DNA of 64,000 nt, taken from the NCBI GenBank assembly GCA_014529385.2, contig CM043969.1:10271001-10335000 (forward strand), read 5' to 3'. This document shows positions 33,955 through 44,834 of this stretch, one piece after another. The DNA comes from Adiantum capillus-veneris (Eukaryota; Streptophyta; Polypodiopsida; Polypodiales; Pteridaceae). Under the pieces are notes generated by a model. That model was not told the DNA's origin. It did not search any database and worked only from the letters and a program-made list of their open reading frames with translations. A program made the translations under genes and the position numbers. Position 1 is the first letter of the stretch. Each line of letters begins with the position of its first letter.

Positions 33955-34182
33955 ATGGATGCCAATAATGAGAATGATGATCCCCACATGTTTCCTTTCC
34001 ATTTTGTGCGTCATATCCGTGTGAATATTTGTATTGATAGAAAAATATTTTGTTAGAAAAGAATAGCCCTGTTGTTTGGAGCCGAGAGACTTGGGGAAAT
34101 CTTGCGCTCTCCTCATCCTGTCATTCTACCCTTACTAGACTATTACCATTCCTTTGATGTGTCGATCTTCATCCTATTTTGA
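33955..34182 (+). pseudogene. Mini-ORF of D, SFDV-tail small protein (one stop)
   Basis: 75 codons with one in-frame TAG at 34054-34056. Pattern shared with B1, B3 and G: PFHFVRHIRVNI, RKI, RIALLFG.ERL.EIL, P.PVILPL.DY and SFDVSIFILF-stop. Ends 91 bp before the gag ATG, close to the 102-103 bp in B1 and B3. Unrecognised family. Confidence 0.6.
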
Positions 34183-34273
34183 GCTAAGTTGTGCTAAAGC
34201 TCCAAATTGTAATTACCATACTCTATTTTAAAATAAATTGGAGCTGTTTGTGTAATTGTTTACTCTCTCACTT

Positions 34274-36265
34274 ATGGCCTTCCCTAATTTTTATGGTAAG
34301 CTTGGGGAGGTTGCTCCAGACTTTTTGGATAATTTGTAAATGGCCTTTCTGGTATCGGGAAGGGATGACGAAGCTACTAAGTTAAGGGCCTTTCCTTTGG
34401 TCTTGAGGGAAGGTGCAAAATTATGGTATCAAACTTTGGCACCTGAAGAAAGAAGAGACTGGGAGTCCTTAAAGATGGCCTTCATCGAAGAATTTTGCCG
34501 CCATGAGCCTCCAGAGGAGATATGGAGACAGCTCTTAGAGCTACGCCAAACATCACCCCATGACTATAGAAGCTATGAAGGAAAGTTTTCCAACCTGTGG
34601 GAGAAATGGTGTGCATCACTAGGTGAAGGAGAGAGGGCGCCAGAATGCCTAAAGAAGGACTGTTTCCTGGCAGGGCTTTACCCCATCCTTCGAGAAAAGG
34701 TAAAAGGTAAATTCCCAGATACCTTTGATAAAGCTATGACTTATGCAAGGGAGAAGGATAGGAAGTTAAAATTCCAAGCTCAACTACAAGGGGGAATGGA
34801 GCCTCCTCTGCTAGCTCAACCTACGGCAAGGGTAGTAGCAGGGACAGGAGCAACAGACCAAGAGTCCTCTCAACAAGAATTACTTCAACAAATCACCAAT
34901 CAACTAGAGAGCCTGTCCATCAATCTGGTTCAAGGTGTAAGGGCTCCCCAGCCAGGAAATGAACGAAATAGACAAGAAGGACAAAGGCAAGCACGTGAGT
35001 ACATTTTCTACAACTGTGGAGAGGTAGGTCACGGCATGTATTATTGCCCCCATCCACGACGCTATCAAGGAAATGGTAATCAAAGACGGCCTCCTCGCCA
35101 GCAAGTCACTCCTCCTCGAGCTAGGCCACTAAATGGACAAAATGCACACGTGGCTCCACCAATCCAAATATTGAGACCCCCTCCTCCACCACCACAAGCA
35201 CCAGCAGAGATCCCTCCACTACCATCGGGAGGGGAGGATAGGGCTGTCTCTGTCATAAGTCTTGACAATGGTAAGGATAAAGGGAAAGAAAAAATGGAGG
35301 AAGGTGTTGCCATGCCAATAAAGAGAGTTAGGAGACAAAGAACTGATGAAATGGAAGCTTCAGAGCCGGATAAAGGGAATGAGGGTTCCTCCCAAGTGAT
35401 AGGAGACAAGAAAAGGAAGAGTAGGTCAAGGAGGCACATAGGAGTAGAAGACTTTCCACTTGGGGTAGGATCCATACCTTACGACCTGGTAGCAGATGTG
35501 AGTAAGCAAGGACCAAAGATTTCATGGCAGCAACTCCTCCACCTTTCCCCAAAGATGCGTAGAACCTGGTTTAAGATGGTCAGCACCAGGAGGGCTAAGA
35601 CAAAGTCAGTTGGGTCTATTAGTGCAAGAGGCATGAAGGATATCGTGCCAGTAATTGATGCAGAGATTAAGAGTCAGCGAGTCTCCAATGTGTACGTAGA
35701 TGGTGGAGCCGAGATTTGTGTTATGACAGAGAAATTAATGCACAGGTTGGGTTTGGAAGTAAACGAGTAAACTTCCTTACAAGCTAAGATGGCAAATAAT
35801 GTAAGGGTGGCTTGTGTGGGAAAGGTTAATGGAGTGAAGGTTTAAGCTTTTGGTGTGGCAATCTCAATTGATGCTTATGTGATCCCAACTAAGGGGGAGG
35901 GCTATCCGCTAATCCTTGGAAGACCTTGGCTTATGGCTATGAAAGCTAGGCAAGATTGGGAGACAGGTTCCCTTGAGTTGCGACCAAATCATAAGGTAGG
36001 TGGCAAGCAACAAAAAATTGTGTATGACATGAAGCAGGGTAGACAACAAGACCTAGAGATGGAGACTTCTATGGATGAATGGAGCACGAGCAGCTGCTCT
36101 TCATCTGAGGATGAGTCATCTGAGGAGGATGCTAGCTCTTTGGAAGTCATGGGTATAATACTGCGAAACCCAGAAGGAGAAGGTGGTCAAGACTCTCTAA
36201 ACAAGGAAGAAGCCACAGGCTTAGAGGAGATGCTAGCTAAGGACCTACTAGAAGAAGAGAGATAA
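34274..36265 (+). pseudogene. gag-pro: D gag and protease
   Basis: Start chosen at ATG 34274 (MAFPNFYG, matching MAFSYPEF in B); TAA at 34337-34339 follows 21 codons later and the frame then reopens. Gag core to about residue 170, a degenerate knuckle (CGEVGHGMYYC, the first Cys reads Tyr), a Pro-rich linker, the Lys-rich segment and FPLGVGSIPYDL motif shared with B, and a protease with VDGGAEICVM and LILGRPWL. TAA at 35768-35770, 35843-35845 and 36263-36265. An acidic Ser/Glu linker precedes RT. Confidence 0.85.
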
Positions 36266-36271
36266 CCCTAT

Positions 36272-39200
36272 TTGCAGGTACTAAAGAAGCATGCTGGCCT
36301 CTTTATAACTGATTACGAGCACATTAAAGGAGTGACGGTAACCCAACACCATATCCAATTAGAGGAAGGTGCCAAACCAGTGGTGCAAAGGCTAAGGAGA
36401 TTAGGGCTAGTGCAACAAGATGCACTCTTAAAAGAAGTAAAAAGATTACTCAAGGCAGGATTTATCTACCCAGTGGAAGATTCTGAGTGGGTGTCTCCAG
36501 TTGTGGTAGCACCAAAGAAAAATGGGAAGTGGAGGATAAGTGTGGATTACAAGTCTCTACACGCAGCCACAAAAAGGGACCATTTTCCTTTGCCTTTTCA
36601 AGATGAAATACTAAATGAAGTGGCTGGTCATGAAAGGTACACAGTGTGTGATGGGTACTCAGGCTACTTCCAAATCAGAATTGCAGATGAAGACCAAAGA
36701 AAGACTACCTTCATAACACCTTGGGGGTGTTTTGCTTATAGAGTTATGCCTTTTGGTTTAACTAATGCCCCAGCTACTTTCCAGAGGTTTATGAACTTGG
36801 TGTTTCAACCTTACTTTGGTAAGTCCATACGAGTCTTCATTGATGATTTTTGGATTTACAGCTCTAGGGAAGTACATTTGTCCAAGGTTGATGAAGGTTT
36901 CACCCGTATGGCCCAATTGGGTGGGCAATTGAATAAAGACAAGTGCCACATAGGTGAGAGCAAGGTCACTCTACTAGGCCATGTTATGTCTCAAGATGGT
37001 ATTGAGGCTGACCCTGAAAAGGTAAAGACATTGTTAGCTTTACCTACTCCTTCAAACGTGAAGCAACTAGTTTCCTTCATTCAAAAGGTTCGCTACATGG
37101 GACGATTCATACATCTCCTTTCTCAGGCAATATATCCTTTGCAGCAGCTCACTAAACACACTACATTGACATGGAGTGAGGAGGGTGAAAGGTGCTTTCA
37201 AGAAGTTAAAACCATTTTGAGCTCATTTCCTGTCGTCCTACAACCCACATGGGGTGAATTATTCTATGTAAATCCTAGTGTAGGTCCAGAAGCTCTAGGA
37301 GCTGTCTTGATGCAAAAAGACCCAAAGACATCTCTCATGAGACCAGTCTATTTCTCTAGTAGAGTGATGACAGCTGCTGAAAAGGGTTTCAGCGCAACTG
37401 AGAAATTGGTGCTAGCTCTTAAATTTGTAGTGGAGAAGTTTCGAGCTTACTTACTTCCGAGACAATTTGTGGTGATCACAACTGAGGAGGTTTTTCCATA
37501 TGCCCTACAACACATGGAATTGTCTCAAAGAATAGCAAAGTGGGTGGTGCAGCTTCAAGAGTTTGACTACACACTACAAGTAGAGGATTCCACCCGTGCT
37601 TGTTTGGCAGATGTCCTCACACAAAGGTGTTATGAGAAGGCCAAGAAAGAGGCACCTAGTAAGGTACCGCCTATCCCGGAGCCTGAAGTTCTACTGGGAG
37701 CACACAGTCTATATTTTGATGGGGCTTACAAGAGGACCAAAGACAAGGCATCAGCAGGCATAGTAATATTAGGTCCAGAGAAGGAGAAGATCTTTGCAAA
37801 AGGGTTTCATCTAAAAGAGGTTCATTCCAACAATGAGGCTGAGTACCATGCCCTTGTTTTAGGGTTGCAATGTTGTCTTTCTCAGGGCATCACAAAGCTA
37901 AATGTTTTTGGTGACTCCATGTTGATTGTTAAGCAAATGGTTGGTGTATGGGCCTGTAAAAATGACAAATTGTCTGTTAAGATGAGGGAAGCAAAGGCCT
38001 TGTTGAAGGGTTTTAAAGAAGTTCGAGTGCACTTTGTACCTAGAGATCAAAATCGAGAAGCAGATGCCTTAGCAGGTGAAGAACTACAAACTCTCATAGT
38101 AGGTGCTATCCTTGTGAAAAGTCCTTTATACCAGGGAAAGGAGGAGCTGCATGATTTACTTTACTTTCTTGAGCATTGTGAAGCACCCTCTGGTATGAGT
38201 AAAAGTGAACGTAGGTGGTTGGCAAAAAAGGCTACCAGCTATAGCTTAGTGAATGAGGACTTGTATTGTAGAGGGAAAGATGCTGTCTTAAGGAGAGTTC
38301 CTGCATCCCAAGAGATAAAGGATATTTTGTTTAGAGAAGCAGATGCCTTAGCAGGTGAAGAACTACAAACTCTCATAGTAGGTGCTATCCTTGTGAAAAG
38401 TCCTTTATACCAGGGAAAGGAGGAGCTGCATGATTTACTTTACTTTCTTGAGCATTGTGAAGCACCCTCTGGTATGAGTAAAAGTGAACGTAAGTGGTTG
38501 GCAAAAAAGGCTACGAGCTATAGCTTAGTGAATGAGGACTTGTATTGTAGAGGGAAAGATGTTGTCTTAAGGAGAGTTCCTGCATCCCAAGAGATAAAGG
38601 ATATTTTGTTTAGTTGTCATGAAGGTGTGTGTGGTGGCCACTTTGCACAAGAGATTACTAGCAGAAAGATTTTACAAGTAGGGTTCCCGTGGCCAAGCCT
38701 CCATCGAGATGTACAACATTGGTGCCGCACATGTGAGGTTTGCCAAAAAGCTGGACCAAGGCGTCTTACCCATGAAAATCAGCATCCAATCAAAACCTAT
38801 GGGCCATTTGAAAAATGGGGGATAGATGCAATAGGGCCACTACCTTGCACTCAATCAGGGAGGGAATACATCATTATGGGGGTGGAGTACATGACCAGAT
38901 GGGCAGAAGCTCGTCCCACAAAGCGCATCACAGCCAAGGACGTGAGTGATTTCATTTTTGAATGCCTTTGTTGCCGTTTTGGCACACCTTTGGAGATTCT
39001 CTCGGATAGGGGACCGGGATTTCGAGTTGATTTAGTCGGGCAATTGATGAGCAAGTTAAAAATCAAGCACAGGCACTCTACACCATACTACCCTCAGTGC
39101 AATGGTCTTGTCGAAAAGGTAAATGGTCTTATATGTAAAATCATCACCAAGCAAGTGCATTTACATCCTAAGGCATGGGACAAACACCTAGATGCAGCAC

Positions 39201-39748
39201 TTTGGGCCTACAGAACATCCTTTAAAACATCCTTGGGGTATACACCTTTTCACTTGGTTTACGGGCAAGAGGCACTATTGCCTATAGAAGTGGAGCTAGC
39301 GAGCCTCCGAGTTCTAAAAGCACATCAAGAGGATAGCCAAGAGAAGCAGGTGGAAGGAAGAATCATTGATTTGGAGAGGTTAGGGCTAGATCGAGAGTCA
39401 GCAGTGAAGTACTATGCAGCCCAGGCAGAGAAGAAACGAAAGAAGTTCAATCGCAACCTTGTCAAGAAAGACATCAAGGAAGGTTCTTTAGTGCTCAGAT
39501 ACGACAATCGCTTTGATCGCAGGAAGGATGGTAAGTTCTTGCTTAAGTGGGAAGGCCCTTTTGTAGTGATACAGAGGTTCTCAAATGGTAGTTACCAACT
39601 AGGTGACCTAGATGGTAAGGTACATCAGACCCCGGTAAATGGTTGGCGATTGAAGGCCTACCAATGTCGTCTTTCACAGCCATATGCTGGTGAAATCAAT
39701 GCTAAGGATGGTTCAGAGGAGTGCTCATCATATTCGAGCTCCAACTAA
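36272..39748 (+). CDS. pol: D pol: RT, degenerate RNase H, second RNase H, integrase
   Basis: 1158 codons open, same frame as gag. RT with VDYKSLHAAT and FIDDF near residue 191. The first RNase H reads FYVNPSVGPEALGAVL and VVITTEEVF, so the catalytic Asp is Asn and the TDH motif is lost. The second RNase H has YFDGAYK, NNEAEYHAL, VFGDSMLIV and READALA, i.e. all four acidic residues. Integrase: HEGVCGGHF, CRTCEVCQ, GIDAIG, LSDRGPGF and GLVEKVNG (D, D, E). Ends after the C-terminal barrel; no chromodomain. Contains an in-frame 279-bp duplication between the second RNase H and integrase. Confidence 0.9.
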   Translation: MQVLKKHAGLFITDYEHIKGVTVTQHHIQLEEGAKPVVQRLRRLGLVQQDALLKEVKRLLKAGFIYPVEDSEWVSPVVVAPKKNGKWRISVDYKSLHAATKRDHFPLPFQDEILNEVAGHERYTVCDGYSGYFQIRIADEDQRKTTFITPWGCFAYRVMPFGLTNAPATFQRFMNLVFQPYFGKSIRVFIDDFWIYSSREVHLSKVDEGFTRMAQLGGQLNKDKCHIGESKVTLLGHVMSQDGIEADPEKVKTLLALPTPSNVKQLVSFIQKVRYMGRFIHLLSQAIYPLQQLTKHTTLTWSEEGERCFQEVKTILSSFPVVLQPTWGELFYVNPSVGPEALGAVLMQKDPKTSLMRPVYFSSRVMTAAEKGFSATEKLVLALKFVVEKFRAYLLPRQFVVITTEEVFPYALQHMELSQRIAKWVVQLQEFDYTLQVEDSTRACLADVLTQRCYEKAKKEAPSKVPPIPEPEVLLGAHSLYFDGAYKRTKDKASAGIVILGPEKEKIFAKGFHLKEVHSNNEAEYHALVLGLQCCLSQGITKLNVFGDSMLIVKQMVGVWACKNDKLSVKMREAKALLKGFKEVRVHFVPRDQNREADALAGEELQTLIVGAILVKSPLYQGKEELHDLLYFLEHCEAPSGMSKSERRWLAKKATSYSLVNEDLYCRGKDAVLRRVPASQEIKDILFREADALAGEELQTLIVGAILVKSPLYQGKEELHDLLYFLEHCEAPSGMSKSERKWLAKKATSYSLVNEDLYCRGKDVVLRRVPASQEIKDILFSCHEGVCGGHFAQEITSRKILQVGFPWPSLHRDVQHWCRTCEVCQKAGPRRLTHENQHPIKTYGPFEKWGIDAIGPLPCTQSGREYIIMGVEYMTRWAEARPTKRITAKDVSDFIFECLCCRFGTPLEILSDRGPGFRVDLVGQLMSKLKIKHRHSTPYYPQCNGLVEKVNGLICKIITKQVHLHPKAWDKHLDAALWAYRTSFKTSLGYTPFHLVYGQEALLPIEVELASLRVLKAHQEDSQEKQVEGRIIDLERLGLDRESAVKYYAAQAEKKRKKFNRNLVKKDIKEGSLVLRYDNRFDRRKDGKFLLKWEGPFVVIQRFSNGSYQLGDLDGKVHQTPVNGWRLKAYQCRLSQPYAGEINAKDGSEECSSYSSSN
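38055..38612 (+). repeat. In-frame 279-bp tandem duplication in D pol
   Basis: Two units, 38055-38333 and 38334-38612, differing at only a few bases (for example AGG/AAG, GCT/GTT, ACC/ACG). 93 codons each, spanning the last catalytic segment of the second RNase H to the integrase N-terminal extension. B has a single unit here. The frame is preserved. Confidence 0.92.
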
Positions 39749-40065
39749 GGTGACAATCATGTACATAGTCGTTTCAAAAAAAAAAAAAAAGAGAAGAAAA
39801 AAAGAAAAAAAGAGAGTGCTACCAGTGAAAGCAGATATTGACAATGGATGGGGTATGGCTTTCAAGGGTCTAGGAGACCAGTTGTTAGTCATGGATGGAT
39901 ACAATTATTCATTAGAAAGGACTAAACAGGGGTGCATCAGCCAAGAAAGCAGTAACATGGCAAATTCAATTGGTACCAGGTGGGTAAGTATTCAAGAGAA
40001 CCCTATTGTAGCACAACCTACAGCTAGAGGCATCAAATACCTCTAGCTTAAGGGGGAGGGCTATA
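39749..40065 (+). promoter_or_regulatory. D 3' spacer with A-rich run and polypurine tract
   Basis: Purine-rich, A-dominated run at about 39776-39816, then unremarkable sequence, then AAGGGGGAGGG at 40050-40060 five bases before the 3' LTR, the probable polypurine tract. No gene. Confidence 0.75.
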
Positions 40066-41564
40066 TGATGCATGGTTTTTAGGACCCCTACTGAAGATGC
40101 AATAAAGGCACAGTCAGTTGTTGGGGAGATGAGGATACTCTAGTCCAAGGGATCTCGAAAGAGAAGAAAAATCTACTTCACAAGCACCAAAGAGTAAAAA
40201 GTGCCATGGACAGAAGATACGTGGGAACGAGCTCTTATGCATGCCTACAACCTATATCTTACAGAATATCCCATTCTAGGTGTGAATTTCTAGTGAAATT
40301 TACACGAGGATGTTCGTGTGGACTCACAGCACAGCATACTCCGTTTTCACTTTTTTACCGACAGTAAATATTTTTTACCACAGTAAATATTTTTTACCTA
40401 CAGTAAATATTTTTCACCTACATGGTAAATACAGATCACTTTTTACCTACAGTAACTTTTTTTACCCATGGTAAATATTTTTTACTGCACCATAAGTATT
40501 TGGTAGGTAACAGTTCACTGTTACTAGAAGCAGTGATTGGGCATCAACAATGCAGTTACAGGAGGAGAAAAGGGGAAAATCTTATGGTAAAGGTGAGTCA
40601 ACAGGGATAAAGACTTTTGAGTTGAAAAGAGACATGCTGATTTTTTCAAAGAACACATGTCAAAAGAAGCCATGGTTGAGGATTTTTTGAGAATTTGATA
40701 TTCAGGAGGACCCAGCAGGTCCCCCCCTGACATGTGTAGAACCTCCAGTTTCAACAGCCACCTTACCTGCTCTTAAATGCTGGTCAAGGCCTTATCCCCA
40801 TGTGTCACAATCAAAAAAATCAGCATTCACCCTCCCCTCTCACATCACTCTAGAGAATATCTTGATGGTAACATATCAGGTGACCTCAATCTGTTGACCA
40901 CCCTAAGCAAAAAGTAACCCCAATCAGCGGATTTAAGCATGTTAATCCCTAATCCTAAACCCTCTCAGAAACCTATATAAGGAGGCCTTCTCTCATTCAA
41001 AACCAACACTTCACCCACTTCACCAAGCAACGAAGCTATGACGACATTGCTCACAACGAGGAGCTATGGATGGAGCTCTACTCTCTCTCCCTCTAGTATG
41101 CTACATTACTAGCCCTAAAACCTAAATAAGGAGTCTTCTCTCATGCTCCATGGCCACCATCCTCGCCATCATTCTCTAAGGTATTGATGTGTTGCTAGTA
41201 GGATCATACCTACTTGCTGGGTTGATTGTTTTTGACAAGGGATTATGCCATCCTTGGCTTGCTTCTCTATATCCTTGTTATGTATGATCAGATGCCGTTG
41301 TATTGTTAAGCTGATGTCTTGTGTATATATATGCTACATAAGGTCCCTAAGCTTCGTTTCTATGTGTTTACCATATGTTTTGATGCCATCATAATGCCAG
41401 AAGTCTCACTTGCCTATGTGCACTATGTGTGAGGTCCCTAAACCTCTTAATTTAGGGTGGTGCCCCCTTTGATTTGTTCTTTGCTTGTTTGCATGAGGCG
41501 TGGTTTGTGGAGTGTGCACGAGTACAGAGGCCACCCGATTGCACTGCTCTTTTTCCCGCCAACA
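40066..41564 (+). repeat. 3' LTR of D
   Basis: 1499 bp, nearly identical to 31406-32897. It has one extra ~20-bp unit in the TTTTTTACC/CAGTAAATA cluster (about 40380-40420) and a shorter CT run. Confidence 0.93.
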
Positions 41565-41568
41565 GTGC

Positions 41569-43859
41569 AACTGGGAAAGATCAGGTAAAGCCAGTCACTG
41601 AGACAAAGGTACCAGACCAGTCAGGGGACAAAGGCAAGAATCAACTGGATAAGGGAAAAGGTCCAGCGTCCTCAACTATGTCTGAAAGAGTTCCTGTCAA
41701 TTCTCAAAACCCTCTACAACTAGTTAAAAAGGATAAGCTGCAGCAACTGCAAACTCAAAAATTGAGAGGGCATCTCTTACTCACCAAAACTGATTATGCA
41801 TCTCTACCTTATGTGGCTCTTGTGGCAATATATGAACCAGTTGATTCTGATCCAACAACGGTCAAAGACAGATGTTCAGTACTGATACAGTCCTCTTGGA
41901 ATACCATTGTCAACTGTATGGGACAATTGGTGGAGGCTGCTGGATCAGAAGATGAAGTTAAAAATCTTAAAGCTGACTTGGTAGAAGCACAACATCAGAT
42001 TGCCACACTCCAGAAAGCCCAGGAAGTGCAAAACATACAACACAGGGTATTGGAAGCTCAATCAAAAAGAACTTAGGAGTTGTTGAACAAAAAGTTAGCT
42101 AAAGTTGAGTATGAAATTATGATCATAAAGAGTCAAAGGAATGAAGCATCGAGAGCTGCCGAGCGAGCTGAAATGGGGCTCAGAATGAAGCGGGCAGAAT
42201 TTAGAAAGTTGCTATTACACCATACAGCTTTGAAGCGTTCGCTGACGGACAGATACATCTACAATAGCTTGTCTGAAATTTTGAACCCCGCAGGCAATGC
42301 TGTTTTTTATTTAGAAAATTTAAAGTCCTTGATGGAAAGTCTGCAAAGTGATTTGCAGGACAAGGTGAGTGAGTTCAACAATGCTCTGATGAACCAAGCC
42401 ATCATGGATTATATTGAGCAGCAGACATCCCCAGAGGAGGATGAAGAAGATGAAGCTAATAAGGAGGAGGATGATCAAGAAGCTGGGCATACACAGGATG
42501 ATGATGATGCCCCACCACCATCTCCACCCCCAGGACCTAGTACTGGTGGGACACGGCCAGATGAAGGAGGTCAGTCACAGCCAGACCAACCAGACCACTG
42601 AGAAACAGCAGAAAAGACAGGAAACAGAACAACAGTTGGGTCATCAGCAGAGTGAAGAACAACAACCCAGTAACACTGGAGATGAGCCAACTAATCAGTT
42701 CCATCACAGCAGAGAGGCTAAAGGGAAAATGAAGGTTAAGGATGAAGGACCAATGAATGATCATCAGCATTCACTGCAGCTCATTACCTTGAATGAGCAG
42801 CTGAGACATCAACAAGCCTCCATCACCAGACAGTATATGGAGGATGATGCTCTATGAACTGATTTAGAAAGGTTCCAAAGATTATATGTGGGAGCCAGGG
42901 AAATGGTGGAACATTGGAAATCTACTGCTTTCCATGATAAAGAAGTCTGCAGACTACCTGCGCATCCCAGTATAGTTCAGCTGTTGGAACGAGTTCCAGA
43001 ATGGATACTCAATGCTGATGAGAAAGTGGTAAACCCGCACTGGCAAAGACAGTCTACTGCAGATTTTCACTCTTTAGCTCTAGAACTGGAACTTCTGCTG
43101 GGTAACAAACCAACTTAACGTTGCATGAAGGATGTTAGGGTCCAACTTAAGGATGTTTTGGTACAACTGCAAACTGCCAGAGGTATTTTGGACCAGAGAG
43201 TGAAAGCTATCCTGAAGGACCAGACAACCACTAGCAAAGGACCCCAAACGCGAATGTCAGTAGGAGTACAGGAAACTGCTCTCCGAACCCTATTCCAACT
43301 AGTAAGAATTACTAGGAAGATGATGCAACAAGAGAACCAGGCAGTTCTGAATTTCCTGGAATTTGTGCCTGATTCTCCAGTTCTCTTGTATGTTGTTCCA
43401 GTAAGAGAAATTGAGTTGCCAAGATTTTTTCCAGCGCTGTATCCTCAAAATCAAGAACCAGTTGATCGGCTCACATATTTCAAAATAACTGATGATCTTA
43501 GGGATTGGTATGAGCGATCAACTGTGGAATGGAAGACTTGGCAGACATTGCACAATGATGCTCTTCAAATCAATGACATCCAGGAAATGAAGGAAGAGCT
43601 ACACAGGATTCAACTGTGTATGGGCCAATGGAAGATTCAGGTCAGAGGATTGACTAAGATTACTAATCAGCTACTACAGCTCACGGTCGAATCTTCAAAA
43701 CTGCCTGAGAAAGACATTGCAGCAAAGCCGGGTTTAGCACCGCAGTACAGGGAGATGGCTGAGATTCTTTTCGAAGCTCGCATCAAACCAATCAGCCTCT
43801 TCCCAAAGGATGGATCCATACTGCTTTGCATTGTCATAAACTGGCCAGAACCAGATTAA
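41569..43859 (+). pseudogene. E extra ORF (ORF3), C-terminal part
   Basis: Resumes after D. The frame is open to 42076 (TAG), reopens to 42601, then shifts and runs to 43859 with stops near 42855 and 43116. Features: Lys/Gln-rich start, long coiled coil (about 41940-42230), a strongly acidic Asp/Glu run followed by a Pro-rich stretch (42430-42550), and a C-terminal region with Trp-rich and heptad-like segments to EPD-stop. With the first part it encodes ~1,190 residues. No enzyme motif or membrane segment seen. Confidence 0.55.
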
Positions 43860-44359
43860 GCAAGGGCAGGCGTACACTCTATGATCCTAACACCCAAACC
43901 TATCATTCTCTCACACCTTATGAGGTAGAGATGACCACACACCGGTGGGATCAGCTTGAGTAGGAGGCCATTTACCGACTGATTCAGAAGGAGAATGCTG
44001 ATGCTGGGACTTCTCAGGCACCAACACGGTCAAAGAGCAAGGGCAAAAGGAAGACGGTCCAATGGAAGGATACTGGGTAGTTATATCTCAAAATTCAGGG
44101 GCGACTTTTCTTCTCAGCAGGCAGGGAGAGATGACAACTCCACCTTGGCCTTTTCAGCTGCCTCTCAAAAAGGTAGTGCTCTTTTCTAGAGCTCTGCATC
44201 CTTCACCATCTTCTCAATGTCAGACTCTGAAAATCCACCAGAAGATGGATTATCAACATCAGAACCAGACGATGGATTTTTCAGTTCCACATTAGAACCA
44301 GACAATGGATTTTTCAAAAATTTTGGAATCTTGCCAAAATTCAAGAAAGAAGGAAAGGA
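43860..44359 (+). other. E 3' non-coding region and polypurine tract
   Basis: Contains a direct repeat of a phrase encoding 'GFF..LEPDNGF' around 44265-44315. It ends in the purine-rich AAGAAAGAAGGAAAGGA at about 44344-44359, touching the LTR. Confidence 0.55.
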
Positions 44360-44829
44360 TGTAGACGGCTGGCGCGTCACCATGTGGGAACGTGTTCTTA
44401 GAAGATGGGCAGTGAATCATTTAGTAATTACTAGAGTAATTACTACGGTAAACCCAAAGCATATAAATAGGGCCCATTACTTTGACATCGAGGGGGCAAT
44501 TGTTATCACTTGTATTAGCCCTTGGAGCTATAATTGCACTTGAGCATCAATGGCAGTATTATCGGCTACACTTTCTCTCTCTGTAATCATATTCACTGTA
44601 ATCTCAATCATGATATATATATATTCCAGTGATACTAACTTCTCAACAGTCTTCTGAATTTGAATATGAACTTTATTCCAGTCTTTAAGTCTGATTCTCA
44701 TTTCAGTATTCATATTTCAGTCTAGTCACTGATTTCTGTCTAGTCTGCTGTCTGAACTCTTCCTACTCTAAGTAGCTGAAATCCTTCAACATTGGAATTA
44801 GCTATCTCAAGAGATCAGCTCCAATTCCA
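44360..44829 (+). repeat. 3' LTR of E
   Basis: 470 bp, TGTAGACGG...CCAATTCCA, matching 23665-24135 with a few percent differences. Followed by the target duplication CTTAT (44830-44834). Confidence 0.9.
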
Positions 44830-44834
44830 CTTAT

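Larger units (their letters stand above)
31406..41564 (+). mobile_element. Element D: complete Tat-type Ty3 retrotransposon, young
   Basis: Full length 10.16 kb. LTRs 31406-32897 and 40066-41564 differ at roughly 1% of sites by eye, plus two small repeat-length changes. Target duplication GTGC (31402-31405, 41565-41568). Primer site, four small leader ORFs, one gag-pro-pol frame with dual RNase H, polypurine tract. Broken by four in-frame TAA codons and a 279-bp internal duplication but no frameshift in the long frame. Inserted in ORF3 of E. Confidence 0.93.
23665..44829 (+). mobile_element. Element E: degenerate Ty3-type element with extra 3' ORF
   Basis: LTRs 23665-24135 and 44360-44829, target duplication CTTAT (23660-23664, 44830-44834). 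Order: primer site, gag with three zinc knuckles, protease, RT, RNase H, integrase, then a long extra ORF, polypurine tract, 3' LTR. D is inserted in the extra ORF. Without D the element is ~11 kb. A single RNase H, no chromodomain and an extra ORF after integrase recall the Athila-type layout; lineage not proven. Confidence 0.88.

Noticed and set aside
39776-39816. A-rich run in D as a poly(A) tail of a LINE or processed pseudogene
   Set aside because: It lies between pol and a normal polypurine tract inside an intact LTR element, with purine interruptions.
30119-43859. E ORF3 as a retroviral envelope
   Set aside because: No signal peptide, no transmembrane helix and no Cys-rich surface domain; composition is coiled-coil and nuclear-like.
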